Shown: positions 1 through 9,283 of the stretch, piece by piece
How positions within the stretch are numbered: position 1 is the stretch's first letter
Layout of the letters: every line of letters begins with the position of its first letter
Made by a program: the position numbers and the translations under genes
Notes under the pieces: model-generated
Told to the model about the DNA's origin: nothing
The model's input: only the letters and a program-made list of their open reading frames with translations
Database searches by the model: none
Source of the DNA: Rhizobium etli CFN 42
GTDB taxonomy: Bacteria; Pseudomonadota; Alphaproteobacteria; Rhizobiales; Rhizobiaceae
NCBI RefSeq assembly: GCF_000092045.1
Contig: NC_007761.1
Location: forward strand, 2,917,001 to 2,981,000
Reading direction: 5' to 3'
Length of the DNA: 64,000 bases

Positions 1-2782
1 GCAGGAAACCGGTGCCGTCGGCATTGATGAAGAGAAGATTGCCGGAGAGCTTGCCGCCATCCCAGTTGCCGGCCATGTCGTTGAGCTGCAACTCGTCGCC
101 CTTGTAGGCGACGTTGCTGGTGAAATCGGACACCGCCGTTTCCGGCAGTCCGGGCCAGAACTCCTTGGCCGACAGTTTCACCTTGACGTCGAGATCCTTG
201 AAGGTGGGCAGGCCCAGCGGCGCCTTCGACAACGTGCCGCTGGCGGGATCGACGATCTGGCCGAACACCGCCTCGCTGAGCCAGCCGGCATCCGCCTTGG
301 CGAACTTCAGTTCGCCGCTCGCCGTCGTCTTCGCAGCCTTGCGGTCGAAGGTCAGCGCACCGGAAAACGCGTTGTCGGCCGCATGTCCCTTGAGATCAGA
401 CAAAACAATCTTGTCGCTATCGACGGCGGCATTGACCTGCAGGCCGAACGGCAACCCCGTTCCGGTCTGCGGCAGGGCTATGCCGTTCATGATGAGATAG
501 GGGTCGATATCGGCGCTGTCGAGCGAGACCGCGATCTGGCCGTTCATGAAGCTCTCCGGCCGCACGTCAACCTTGCCGTTCGCGGTAAACGAGGTCCGGT
601 CGGTCGCAAAAGTCAGCGCCGCATCGGCAGGATCGTTGCCCGATGCCTTCACCTTGAGCGTCAGGCGGCCATTCGCGCCGACATCGACCGGCAGCGGGTC
701 GAGCCCGGCCTGACCGAACAGGATTGATGGCACGGCGTTTTCGAGTGTCGCCTCGAGGCTCGTCGTGCCGTTGCCCGTTAGCGCCAGGAGATCAGACATG
801 CGGTAATCGAGGTTGACCCGGCTGCCGTTCGAGACGCCGGCCAGCGTCACCGTCAGCGCATCACCCTCCTCGCCACCGAGCGTCAGCGCGCCGCGCAACG
901 CTGTATTGCCGTACCAGCCGGCGTTGCGCACCAGCCGGTCAAGCACGGGGTGGCGTGGAAGATGCTCGCGCAGCATGGTGAAGAAGCCGCCTGGATCGGC
1001 CGATTTGAAGGTGATCTCGCCCGCACCCTTATAGTCGAGCAGCGAGCCTTCGGCCCGGCCGGTCGCCGTCAGCTCGGCGCCCGCGAGATTCTTGACTGAC
1101 AGCCGGTCGACCGCAAGCGCCCCGTCGGCGATCGTGAAGGTGGTCTCGACATTCTCGGCGTCCACTCCGAAAGCGGTGAACCGGTCGGCCTTGAGCTGTG
1201 CGGCGATCTTATGGTCGAGGACATTGTCGCCGCTCTCCTGCCCGGTCGCGAGCCCGGCCAGCGCCTGCAGCGCGTCAAGATCGAGCGTGTCGCCATTCAG
1301 CGCCACCGACAGGGTCGGCGTCTGGCCGGAGATCGCCTGCCGCTCCAGACGGCCCTTCAGCGTCGCCGATCCGACGGCGATTTCGAGATTTTCGAAACGC
1401 TGCAATTCATGAGTCAGGCTGACATTGGCGGAAAAACCCGCCTGCCGCAATTGGCGGATGGCCGGGTCAACCGAGCCGGCCAGCCAGGAGGCTAGCCCCG
1501 TTGGCTGGTTCGAGGCCATAACGATCTGGCCATTGAACGAGGGTTCTCCCTGAAGCAGGAGCTTGCCCTTGCCTTCCACCTGCGTCCGCCCCGGCAGTGT
1601 GCCGACGGCGCTGTCGATCATCCAGCCGGTACCGGCCGGCTCCAGCTCCAGTTGCACGTCGCGCAGCGTCGTGTCGCCGGCGACGATGGCCGGCAGCTTG
1701 ACGCTTGCCTTGCCAGGCACCTGCGGGATCGGCACCTGCGCGACGATATCGATCAGAGAATTCAACCGTTGGCGCGCCGAAACCGCGGCATCCCGCGTCG
1801 TCTTGCCGGCTGCGCCCTGATTGCCGATGCGGTTCACGTCTATCTGCTGCCCGTCGGCGGTCAACAGGAACTCCGGCGCGTTGCCCGTATCGAGTGTCGC
1901 CTCCCCAGTTATCACATAGGGATCGTCCGTCGGGCCGATCTCCATCCGGTATTCGGGAATGCGGATGCGTTCGTTGGTAAGCTCAAAGCGGCCTTTGAGC
2001 CTCGGAGGCTGCTCGTTCTTATTGGCCGACCTGGCGCTGTTGCCGCTTTCGATCGCCGCCGAAAGCTGGCCCTGATAGTTCGGCTTGCGGTCGACCAGCT
2101 TCAGTTCGCCGTCGAGATCGATACTGACCGGATGTTTGTCCGGCGAAAGCTTCGTGCGCATGCGCAGCACGCCCTTCTCGTCCGGCTGGCTGCTCGAAAT
2201 CGAGAAGTTGCCGTGTTCGCCGTCGAGGGCCGCATCGCCCTCGACACGCCAGGGGCCGGCGAGCGATTTGGCCGACATCTCCGCATTCAGGCCGGTGATG
2301 CGACGCGCCCGGCCCGACTGGTCGTCGAGGAAGTCGATTTCGCCACCGCTGACATGCACATTTTCGAGAACGACTGTTTTGGCCGGTATTTCGGCGCGGC
2401 TGCCGCGCATCCAGTCGAGTGTGCCGTCCTTGAGCAATCTGAGGCGCACCTTCGGATTGACGACGCGCATATCGAAGATCAGCGCCTCGCCCGACAGGAA
2501 AGGCGCAAGCTCGGCATCCATGGAAAATTGTTCGACCTTGACGATCGGCGTGCCATCGGCCTCCTGGCCGACGCGCACGTCATGCAGCGTGACCGACGGA
2601 AACGGCAGCAGACGGGCATCCACGGTGCCGTGGACGGTGACTTTCTTGCCAATGATGCGGCTTGCCTGATCCTCGAAGTTCTTGCGGAAATCGGTCCAGT
2701 CGATGAACAGCGGCGCAAGCAGCGCCACAAACAGCACTACGACGATCACTCCCCCCAGAAAGACGAGGAACCGGCCTACCAA
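1..2782 (-). CDS. AsmA-family envelope protein (3' end outside window)
   Basis: The minus-strand frame is open from about 2,782 through the left edge of the window, so about 927 residues are visible and the C-terminus is missing. The N-terminus has one hydrophobic segment (roughly residues 4-28, VVLFVALLAPLFIDW), followed by a long beta-rich region with repeated 'G.L.L.DG' style strands. This is the architecture of AsmA/TamB/YhdP-like proteins, which are anchored in the inner membrane and span or face the periplasm. Family members influence outer-membrane lipid or protein homeostasis; the exact role here is inferred only. No ATG fits: the frame is closed upstream by a TAG near 2,845. The TTG at 2,782 is preceded by GGAGA at a good distance, so I take it as the start. 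Confidence 0.8.
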   Translation of the reverse strand, partial: MVGRFLVFLGGVIVVVLFVALLAPLFIDWTDFRKNFEDQASRIIGKKVTVHGTVDARLLPFPSVTLHDVRVGQEADGTPIVKVEQFSMDAELAPFLSGEALIFDMRVVNPKVRLRLLKDGTLDWMRGSRAEIPAKTVVLENVHVSGGEIDFLDDQSGRARRITGLNAEMSAKSLAGPWRVEGDAALDGEHGNFSISSSQPDEKGVLRMRTKLSPDKHPVSIDLDGELKLVDRKPNYQGQLSAAIESGNSARSANKNEQPPRLKGRFELTNERIRIPEYRMEIGPTDDPYVITGEATLDTGNAPEFLLTADGQQIDVNRIGNQGAAGKTTRDAAVSARQRLNSLIDIVAQVPIPQVPGKASVKLPAIVAGDTTLRDVQLELEPAGTGWMIDSAVGTLPGRTQVEGKGKLLLQGEPSFNGQIVMASNQPTGLASWLAGSVDPAIRQLRQAGFSANVSLTHELQRFENLEIAVGSATLKGRLERQAISGQTPTLSVALNGDTLDLDALQALAGLATGQESGDNVLDHKIAAQLKADRFTAFGVDAENVETTFTIADGALAVDRLSVKNLAGAELTATGRAEGSLLDYKGAGEITFKSADPGGFFTMLREHLPRHPVLDRLVRNAGWYGNTALRGALTLGGEEGDALTVTLAGVSNGSRVNLDYRMSDLLALTGNGTTSLEATLENAVPSILFGQAGLDPLPVDVGANGRLTLKVKASGNDPADAALTFATDRTSFTANGKVDVRPESFMNGQIAVSLDSADIDPYLIMNGIALPQTGTGLPFGLQVNAAVDSDKIVLSDLKGHAADNAFSGALTFDRKAAKTTASGELKFAKADAGWLSEAVFGQIVDPASGTLSKAPLGLPTFKDLDVKVKLSAKEFWPGLPETAVSDFTSNVAYKGDELQLNDMAGNWDGGKLSGNLLFINADGTGFL

Positions 2783-2902
2783 TGCAAGGAATCTCCATTC
2801 GGGATTGTGTTGCCGACACTGTTCAGGGTTCTGTTGTCGACACTAGCGCTATTCATGCGATGGGCAAGGCCCAAGTTCATGAGAATATTCCGTTTTTCAG
2901 CC

Positions 2903-4309
2903 TTAGTGGAAAATCTTGCCGGGATTGAAGATACCGTCCGGATCGAGCGCCTGCTTCACCTGTCGCATCAGATCCACCGAACCCCCGAGCTCCTGCTCCA
3001 GAAAGGCCATCTTGCCTTGTCCGATCCCGTGCTCGCCGGTGCATGTTCCGTCCATATCGAGTGCCCTGCGGTTGAGCCGCTCAACGAAGCCCTCGGCCCT
3101 GGCGATGTCTCCGGCGCTTTTATCGTCGAACAGCAGCAGCACATGGAAGTTCCCGTCGCCGGCATGGCCGACGATAGGGCCGAGCAGCCCATGTTCCTCG
3201 ATATCGGCCTGCGTTTCGGAAACGCAATCGGCAAGCCTCGATATCGGAACACAAACATCGGTCGAAAGTGCGGCAAGCCCCGGCGCCAGCGCCCTGGCGG
3301 ACCAGTAGGCGTCATGACGCGCCTTCCAGAGCTTCGTCCGCTCCTCGGCATTTACGGTCCAAAGAAACTCGCCCCCGCCACATTCAGCCGCGATCTCAGC
3401 GAAGGCTGCCGATTGCAGCGGCACGGTCTCGTCTGTGCCGTGGAATTCGAGGAAAAGCGTCGGGCTTTCGGCATAAGACAGCCCTGAGTAGGCGTTGCAC
3501 GCCCGCATCTGCACAGCGTCGAGCAGCTCGATACGCGCCACCGGAATGCCCATCTGGATCGTCATGATGACGGCATCACAGGCCGCCTTGATGCTCGGAA
3601 AGGCGCAGACGCCGCCGGCTATCTTTTGCGGAATCGCCTGCAGGCGCAGCGTCACCGAAGTCAATATGCCGAGCGTGCCTTCGGCGCCGACAAAGAGCCG
3701 CGTCAGGTCATAGCCGGCCGACGACTTGCGGGCACGCCGCGCCGTGCGGATCTCCTCACCATTGGCGGTGACTGCCGTAACGGCAAGTACATTGTCCTTC
3801 ATCGTGCCATAGCGCACGGCATTAGTGCCGGAGGCCCGCGTCGACGCCATGCCGCCGATCGAGGCATTGGCGCCAGGATCGATCGGGAAGAACAGGCCGG
3901 TATCGCGCAGGTGGATGTTCAGGGCCTCGCGGGTGATCCCGGGTTCGACCGTGCAGTCGAGATCCTCCGGATTGACCTCAAGCACCCGGTTCATACGGCT
4001 GAAATCGATCGAAATACCGCCATTGACGGCATTGACCTGACCTTCCAGCGAGGAGCCGGTGCCGAAACCGATCACCGGCACCCTGTGCGCCGCACAGGCC
4101 CTGACCGCCATCTTCACATCGTCGGCGTTTTCGGCAAAGAGTACGCCGTCGGGCAATTGCGACGGGATATAGGTCGTCGTGTGGGCATGCTGTTCACGGA
4201 AGGACCGGCCGGTCTGAAAGCGCTCGCCGAAGCTCTGTTTGAGAATGCCGAGCACGGCGGATATCCCCGCTTCGTTGCGTATCCCGGCCCTTGCGTCCTT
4301 CAGCGCCAT
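2903..4309 (-). CDS. FAD-binding oxidoreductase, D-lactate dehydrogenase (cytochrome) / GlcD type
   Basis: A 468-residue flavoprotein with an FAD_binding_4 (PCMH) domain in the N-terminal half and an FAD-oxidase C-terminal domain. Visible family marks are GFGTGSSLEGQ, PGANASIGGMASTRASGTN (FAD pocket), GHAGDGNFH (metal and substrate site) and CTGEHGIGQGK near the end. Members oxidise D-2-hydroxy acids such as D-lactate or glycolate to the 2-oxo acid and pass electrons to the respiratory chain. The substrate cannot be decided from the sequence. I chose the ATG at 4,309, preceded by GGGAGAT, rather than the upstream ATG at 4,390, because family homology begins there. It stands alone between AsmA and an aldo/keto reductase. 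Confidence 0.87.
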   Translation of the reverse strand: MALKDARAGIRNEAGISAVLGILKQSFGERFQTGRSFREQHAHTTTYIPSQLPDGVLFAENADDVKMAVRACAAHRVPVIGFGTGSSLEGQVNAVNGGISIDFSRMNRVLEVNPEDLDCTVEPGITREALNIHLRDTGLFFPIDPGANASIGGMASTRASGTNAVRYGTMKDNVLAVTAVTANGEEIRTARRARKSSAGYDLTRLFVGAEGTLGILTSVTLRLQAIPQKIAGGVCAFPSIKAACDAVIMTIQMGIPVARIELLDAVQMRACNAYSGLSYAESPTLFLEFHGTDETVPLQSAAFAEIAAECGGGEFLWTVNAEERTKLWKARHDAYWSARALAPGLAALSTDVCVPISRLADCVSETQADIEEHGLLGPIVGHAGDGNFHVLLLFDDKSAGDIARAEGFVERLNRRALDMDGTCTGEHGIGQGKMAFLEQELGGSVDLMRQVKQALDPDGIFNPGKIFH

Positions 4310-4571
4310 CCCTTTGATCTCCCTGCCATTCCGCGTAAACGAAACCGCGTCCCGCAGATTACTGCGCCGCACGTCCGTTCCGACGTACATGGACGCTGTA
4401 GAACTTTAAAATTGCTGCATAATTTCGTCTTACATCGATTCCGATTTAAGGAGATATGCAGCAGGCTGGGTATGGGGCAAGTCAAAGCGGCTGTCCAGTT
4501 AAGATTGGGAAAAGATTTCGCTCCCCCTTTGTTGTAGACCAGGGGCCATGGACAGGCCTGCCGCGGCAGCC

Positions 4572-5606
4572 TCAGACGATCGGTGGATTGAGGAGCGCAA
4601 AACCCTGCTGCCGTCGATAAGGGAAATACGGATAAGGCGCCGTCACCGCGCTGACCGCGTCGAGCCTTTCGATCTGATCTTTCGACAGGCTCCAGTCGGC
4701 CGCGGCAAGGTTCTGCCTGAGCTGATCTTCGTTGCGGGCGCCCATGATGACGCTTGATACCGTCGGCCGGCCGAGCAGCCAGTTTATCGCGATCTGCGGC
4801 ACCGTCTTGCCGGTCTCCGCTGCGATCGAATCCAGCACCTCGACGATGTTGAACAGCCTCTCGTCGTCGACAGGTGGGCCGTATTGGGCCGTCTCGTGCA
4901 AGCGGCTTGCGGCCGGAAGCGGCTCACCGCGGCGGATCTTGCCGGTGAGCCGCCCCCAGGCGAGCGGACTCCAGACGAGCGCGCCGACGCCCTGGTCGGC
5001 GCCGAGTGGCATCAGCTCCCATTCATAGTCGCGCCCCGCCAGCGAATAATAAACCTGATGAGCGACATAACGCGGATAGCCGGAGCGCTCGGCCGCGGCG
5101 AGCGACTTCATCAGCTCCCAACCGGCAAAATTCGAGACGGCGACATAACGGATCTTGCCTGCGGCGACGAGGCCGTCGAGCGTCGACAGCACCTCCTCGA
5201 CCGGGGTCGAGGCATCGAAGGCGTGGAGCTGCAGGAGGTCGATATAGTCGGTGCCGAGCCGGCGCAGAGCATCATCGGTCGCGCGGATCAGCCGCGCCCG
5301 CGAGGTGCCCCAGGCCTGCGGTCCCTCGCCCATCGGCAATGCGGTCTTGGTCGAGATCAGCACGGCATCCCGCTGGCCGCGGATCGCCTGGCCGAGCACC
5401 TCCTCGGAAGCGCCGGCCGAATAGACATCGGCCGTATCGAAGAGATTGACGCCGGCTTCGAGGCAGATGTCGACGAGCCGCCGGGCCTCTTCGGCATCGG
5501 TATTGCCCCAGGCGCCGAACAGCGGTCCGCTGCCGCCGAACGTGCCCGCGCCGAAGCTTAAAACCGGCACTCTGAGGCCGGATGCGCCGAGATTTCTGTA
5601 CTCCAT
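4572..5606 (-). CDS. Aldo/keto reductase
   Basis: A 344-residue NAD(P)H-dependent oxidoreductase of the (beta/alpha)8 aldo/keto reductase family. The catalytic tetrad is visible as Asp57 and Tyr62 (NLFDTADVYSAG), Lys87 (STKTALP) and His128 (LLQLHAF). The C-terminal part carries the usual cofactor loop with a GARNEDQL segment. The protein resembles the YghZ/IolS-like group that reduces small aldehydes or ketones; the true substrate is unknown. It is transcribed divergently from a LysR regulator 92 bp away, a layout in which the regulator often controls the neighbouring enzyme. Confidence 0.9.
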   Translation of the reverse strand: MEYRNLGASGLRVPVLSFGAGTFGGSGPLFGAWGNTDAEEARRLVDICLEAGVNLFDTADVYSAGASEEVLGQAIRGQRDAVLISTKTALPMGEGPQAWGTSRARLIRATDDALRRLGTDYIDLLQLHAFDASTPVEEVLSTLDGLVAAGKIRYVAVSNFAGWELMKSLAAAERSGYPRYVAHQVYYSLAGRDYEWELMPLGADQGVGALVWSPLAWGRLTGKIRRGEPLPAASRLHETAQYGPPVDDERLFNIVEVLDSIAAETGKTVPQIAINWLLGRPTVSSVIMGARNEDQLRQNLAAADWSLSKDQIERLDAVSAVTAPYPYFPYRRQQGFALLNPPIV

Positions 5607-5698
5607 CGATTTGTCTCCTGTGTTTCCTCGGAGATAGACCCGGCCTTTCCGTTGATATAGATTGCCAAGTAGAACATCATCTGTGACTTGAATTCATC

Positions 5699-6601
5699 AT
5701 GAGCCGTCAGGACATCAACCGCTCGGGCGAAATGGAGGTCTTCGTCAGCGTCGTCGAGCGCGGCGGCTTTTCCGCAGCCGCCACGGCGCGGCGCATGACA
5801 CCGTCGGCCGTCAGCAAGCTCGTCGCTCGGCTGGAGGCGCGTCTCGGCGCCCGCCTCGTCAACCGCTCGACCCGCAAGCTGCAACTGACGCCGGAGGGCT
5901 GCGCCTTCTATGAGCGCAGCATCGCCATCCTTGCCGATATCGCCGAGGCCGAACGCCAGGCATCATCCGGCGAACAGGCGTCGGGCCGCATCCGCATCAA
6001 CACCAGCGGCTCCTTCGGCAATCATGTGCTGGCGCCACTCGTACCCGCCTTCATGGCGCTTCATTCCGCCGTCACGCTCGATATCACCCACACCGACAGG
6101 ATCGTCGATCTGATGGAAGAGCGCGCGGACGTTGCGATCCGCACCGGCCCTTTGAAGAACTCCAGCCTGATCGCCCGCAAGCTTGGCGCCACCGGCAAGC
6201 TCATCGTCGCTTCGCCCGATTATATCAGCCGTCATGGCGAACCGCGCAGCGTCGCCGATCTCAGCCGCCATTGCCGCATCGGCTTTTCCTACGCCCGCGC
6301 CGTGGAGGGCTGGCCGCTGCGCGAGGACGGCGAAACGGTAACGGTGCCGATCACGCCGGGCGTGCAGGTTGGAGACGGCGAAGCCATGCGCCATCTCGCG
6401 CTCTCTGGCGCCGGTCTTGCACGGCTGGCAGCCTTCACCGTACGCGCCGATATCGATGCCGGCCACTTGGTGCCGGTGCTGGAAGCGGCCAATCCCGGCG
6501 ATATCGAGGAATTCTATGCCGTCTATATGGGCCAGGGCGGACCGCTGCCGGGCCGAGTGCGCGCCCTGCTCGATTTCCTCGTAAAACATGTTCGACTCTG
6601 A
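5699..6601 (+). CDS. LysR-family transcriptional regulator
   Basis: A 300-residue regulator. The winged helix-turn-helix lies at about residues 10-68 (FSAAATARRMTPSAVSKLVARLE), followed by a LysR_substrate domain from about residue 90 to 295. The 'TPSAVSKLV..LE..LG..L..RSTR' block is typical of the CrgA/DsdC-like subgroup. It probably binds the 92-bp region shared with the divergent aldo/keto reductase gene and regulates it together with itself; this is inferred from layout only. The effector is unknown. Confidence 0.9.
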   Translation: MSRQDINRSGEMEVFVSVVERGGFSAAATARRMTPSAVSKLVARLEARLGARLVNRSTRKLQLTPEGCAFYERSIAILADIAEAERQASSGEQASGRIRINTSGSFGNHVLAPLVPAFMALHSAVTLDITHTDRIVDLMEERADVAIRTGPLKNSSLIARKLGATGKLIVASPDYISRHGEPRSVADLSRHCRIGFSYARAVEGWPLREDGETVTVPITPGVQVGDGEAMRHLALSGAGLARLAAFTVRADIDAGHLVPVLEAANPGDIEEFYAVYMGQGGPLPGRVRALLDFLVKHVRL

Positions 6602-6812
6602 CGAGATAACAAGGACTTGCGGCGGCGGCTTGATTCAAATTCACATGCTGTATCGCCTAGAAGCCAGATTTCGCAATTGACCGCCGTCACAGCCCCCGCC
6701 TATACCGAGGCCGCGCCGACCGGCCTTTGAGCCGGCCTCTCTTCGTCATGCCGGACCTCCTCCCACCTTCACCCTCAGGACTTGGCGCCGGCCGGGAAAA
6801 ATATGAGGATTC

Positions 6813-7908
6813 ATGCCACTCAGCCACGCACGCCGCCTGCTGCGGGATGCCGGCCTGCCGAAATGGGCGCTGCTGCTCACGCTTTCCACGGCCCTCACCG
6901 TCTTTCTCGAACTCTTTGCCCTACCCGCCTCGCTGCTAATCGGACCGATGGTTGCCGCCATCATGCTGGCGCTGACCGTCGGCAAGGGAAAGCTTCGCGT
7001 GCCGCTTCAGCCGCTGCAGTTCGGTCAGGTTCTCGTCGGTCTGATGATGGCGCGCACCATCACCCCTGATATCCTCGGCGCCATGGCAAAGGACGCGCCG
7101 CTCTTCCTGCTGTTCGTCTTCTCGGTGAATCGCCATTGCCACTGGCCTCGGCTGGCTCCTGACGCGCTGGCAGGTGCTGCCGGGAACGACCGCTGTCTGG
7201 GGCTCGTCGCCGGGTGCGGCCTCCGCCATGGTCATCATGTCGGAAGCCTATGGCGCCGATGCCCGCCTCGTCGCCTTCATGCAATATCTGCGCGTCGTCT
7301 TCGTCGCTGTCGGCGCTTCGGTGATCTCGCGCCTCTGGGTGGCGACCGACGGCGGCGAGCCGCCGCCGCTCGTCCTCTTCCCCGCAGTCGACTGGCCCGC
7401 CTTTGCGGCGACCATCGCCTTTGCCGGCTTTTGCGCCTATGGCGTGCGCCTCCTGCGCATCCAGGGCGGCATGATCATCGTGCCGCTCTTCCTCGGTGCG
7501 TTCCTGCAGGGCGTGGGCCTCCTGAAGATCGAGCTGCCGATGTGGCTGCTTGCCATTGCCTATACGCTCGTCGGCTGGAGCATCGGCCTGCGCTTCACCC
7601 GCGCGATCATCAGCCATGTGGCGCGCGCCCTGCCGCGCGTCGCCGCCTGCATCGTGCTGCTGATGGCGCTTTGCGGCTGCATGGCGGCGGCCCTTCACAT
7701 CTTTGCCGGCATCGATCCGCTGACGGCCTATCTCGCCACCAGCCCCGGTGGCGCCGATTCCGTTGCCATCATCGCTGCCTCAAGCGACGTCGACGTGCCT
7801 TTCGTCATGGCGATGCAGACCGGCCGTTTCCTGGTTATTCTGCTGATCGGGCCGGCGCTTGCCCGCTTTGTCGCGCGCCGTTCCGGCCTTGCGGAAAACC
7901 CCGCCTAA
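6813..7908 (+). pseudogene. AbrB-family membrane protein, disrupted by a +1 frameshift
   Basis: The N-terminal frame (from the ATG at 6,813) encodes about 105 residues of an AbrB/AimA-type membrane protein (LELFALPASLLIGPMVAAI and LMMARTITPDILG). The reading then passes into an unrelated frame at codon GTG-AAT near 7,125-7,130. Deleting one A of the AA at 7,128-7,129 restores VIAIATGLGWLLTRWQVLPGTT. That runs into the second frame (visible from 7,174), with the conserved AVWGSSPGAASAMVIMSEAYGAD, a second membrane half and the stop at 7,908. Intact members are about 360 residues with two repeated AbrB_dup halves; the function is poorly known, with transport or regulation proposed. The lesion is either a real inactivating mutation or a single-base sequence error. 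Confidence 0.85.
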
Positions 7909-8776
7909 GCATTGTCCACTGCCCGGGTGTGATGCCGTAGGCTTTCTTGAAGTGACGGTTGAAATGCGCCTGGTCGGCAAAGCCCGTCGCAGCCGCCACA
8001 TCGGCGAAATTTTCGCCTTCGTCCATCAGCGCCTTCGCCTGCTGCAGGCGCCGCATCAGCATGTAACGGTGCGGGCTGGTGGCAAGGGCCGCGCGGAAAT
8101 GTCGTGACAAGGTGAAGCGGTCGAGGCCGGTGATTTTCTCCAGTTCGCCCGAGCGCACAGGCCGCAGCGCATGCGCCTCCAGGTAATCGCGCGCTGCCCG
8201 CACCTGCTGCCAGGCGACCGCGCCCAGTGGCCGGCGGCGCACCTGCGAATGCCGCGACAGGCCGCCGGCAACGCGGCTGACGAAATCGTCGACGAAAAGC
8301 TCGTCCAGCTGCCGATCGAGTTCGCCGAGCGCTCCCAGAAGCACCTTCGCCAAGGCCCCGTCGCCGATGACCGGCTCCTCGACGAAGGGAAGCCCGATCT
8401 TCTCCGCCTCCAGGCATTCCATCAGCAGCGAAGGCTCCAGGTAGAGCATGCGGTAGTGCAGCCCGGCCTCCGTCGCCGCCCCGCCGTCGTGCTCCTCGTC
8501 CGGATGCAAAACAATCACCTGCCCCGGCAGGCTGAAGCGCCGCTCGCCGCGATAGGTGAAGGTCTGGACGCCGTGCAGGGTCACGCCGAGCGCATAGGTA
8601 TCGTGCCGGTGCGGTTGGAAGACATTACCGGAAAATTGCGCCTCGATCCGTTCGATGCCGGGAAAGGCGGGCGCAGTCAGGATGCCGCTACCGGCGGGCG
8701 CGGCCAGCGTGCCCCCCTGCGGCTCGCACAAACGTTCAAGACCTTCGAAGACCTGCGGCGTTAAAACCTGGCTCAA
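7835..8776 (-). CDS. AraC-family transcriptional regulator
   Basis: A 313-residue regulator. An N-terminal cupin-like AraC_binding domain (FQPHRHDTYALGVTLHG, about residues 50-130) is followed by a C-terminal double helix-turn-helix (about residues 195-295: LDRFTLSRHFRAAL and FADQAHFNRHFKKAYGITPGQW). The first usable start in frame is a TTG at 8,776 with no strong ribosome binding site, so the true start could lie downstream. The 3' end overlaps the end of the converging AbrB-like gene by 74 bp. It is divergent from the DUF2000 gene 32 bp away and may control it. Confidence 0.87.
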   Translation of the reverse strand: MSQVLTPQVFEGLERLCEPQGGTLAAPAGSGILTAPAFPGIERIEAQFSGNVFQPHRHDTYALGVTLHGVQTFTYRGERRFSLPGQVIVLHPDEEHDGGAATEAGLHYRMLYLEPSLLMECLEAEKIGLPFVEEPVIGDGALAKVLLGALGELDRQLDELFVDDFVSRVAGGLSRHSQVRRRPLGAVAWQQVRAARDYLEAHALRPVRSGELEKITGLDRFTLSRHFRAALATSPHRYMLMRRLQQAKALMDEGENFADVAAATGFADQAHFNRHFKKAYGITPGQWTMLRRGFPQGRNGARQSGQAPARSAE

Positions 8777-8808
8777 CGCGTTTCGATACCCTGATGAGAG
8801 AGACTGGA

Positions 8809-9216
8809 ATGTTTGATACCAAAATTGCCATCGTCCTGCGAAACAATCTTGCCGGCTGGCAGAAGCTGAACGTCACAGCCTTCCTGTCGACAGGCATCGC
8901 CGGGCAGTATCCCGAAATCATCGGCGAGCCCTACAAGGACCGCGCCGGCAATCTCTACAACCCGCTGTCGATCCAGCCAATTATCGTGCTGTCCGCCGAC
9001 GAAGCGACAATCTCGACCATCCATCGCCGCGCGCTGGAGCGCGAGGTAACCCCCTCTATCTTCATCGAGGAGATGTTTGCCACCGGCCATGATGCCGCCA
9101 ACCGCGCCGTCTTCGCCGAATATGCCCCCGGCGACGCCAAGGTCGTCGGCATCGCACTGCGCGCCGACAAGAAGATCGTCGACAAGATCACCAAGGGTGC
9201 GACGATGCAGCATTGA
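8809..9216 (+). CDS. DUF2000 family protein
   Basis: A 135-residue protein beginning MFDTKIAIVLRNNL and ending GATMQH. It matches the DUF2000 family: short cytoplasmic proteins related to peptidyl-tRNA hydrolase 2 folds, with no assigned activity. I prefer the ATG at 8,809, preceded by GAGAGAGACTGGA, to the ATG at 8,794, because the conserved core starts at once. The gene is divergent from the AraC regulator, and the pair probably forms a regulator/target unit. Confidence 0.8.
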   Translation: MFDTKIAIVLRNNLAGWQKLNVTAFLSTGIAGQYPEIIGEPYKDRAGNLYNPLSIQPIIVLSADEATISTIHRRALEREVTPSIFIEEMFATGHDAANRAVFAEYAPGDAKVVGIALRADKKIVDKITKGATMQH

Positions 9217-9283
9217 TGGAATCGGCAGAAACGAAGAATGCCAGGCGATGGCCCGGCCTTCTGTTGTCTGAAAGAGCGCCTGC

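Noticed and set aside
1652..3487. A 611-codon plus-strand open frame
   Set aside because: It runs antisense across AsmA and the FAD dehydrogenase, has no family resemblance, and reflects GC-rich codon bias.
6745..6765. CCTCCTCCC motif upstream of the AbrB-like gene, considered as another anti-Shine-Dalgarno sRNA
   Set aside because: There is no paired stem that presents the motif in a loop and no terminator with a T-run nearby.
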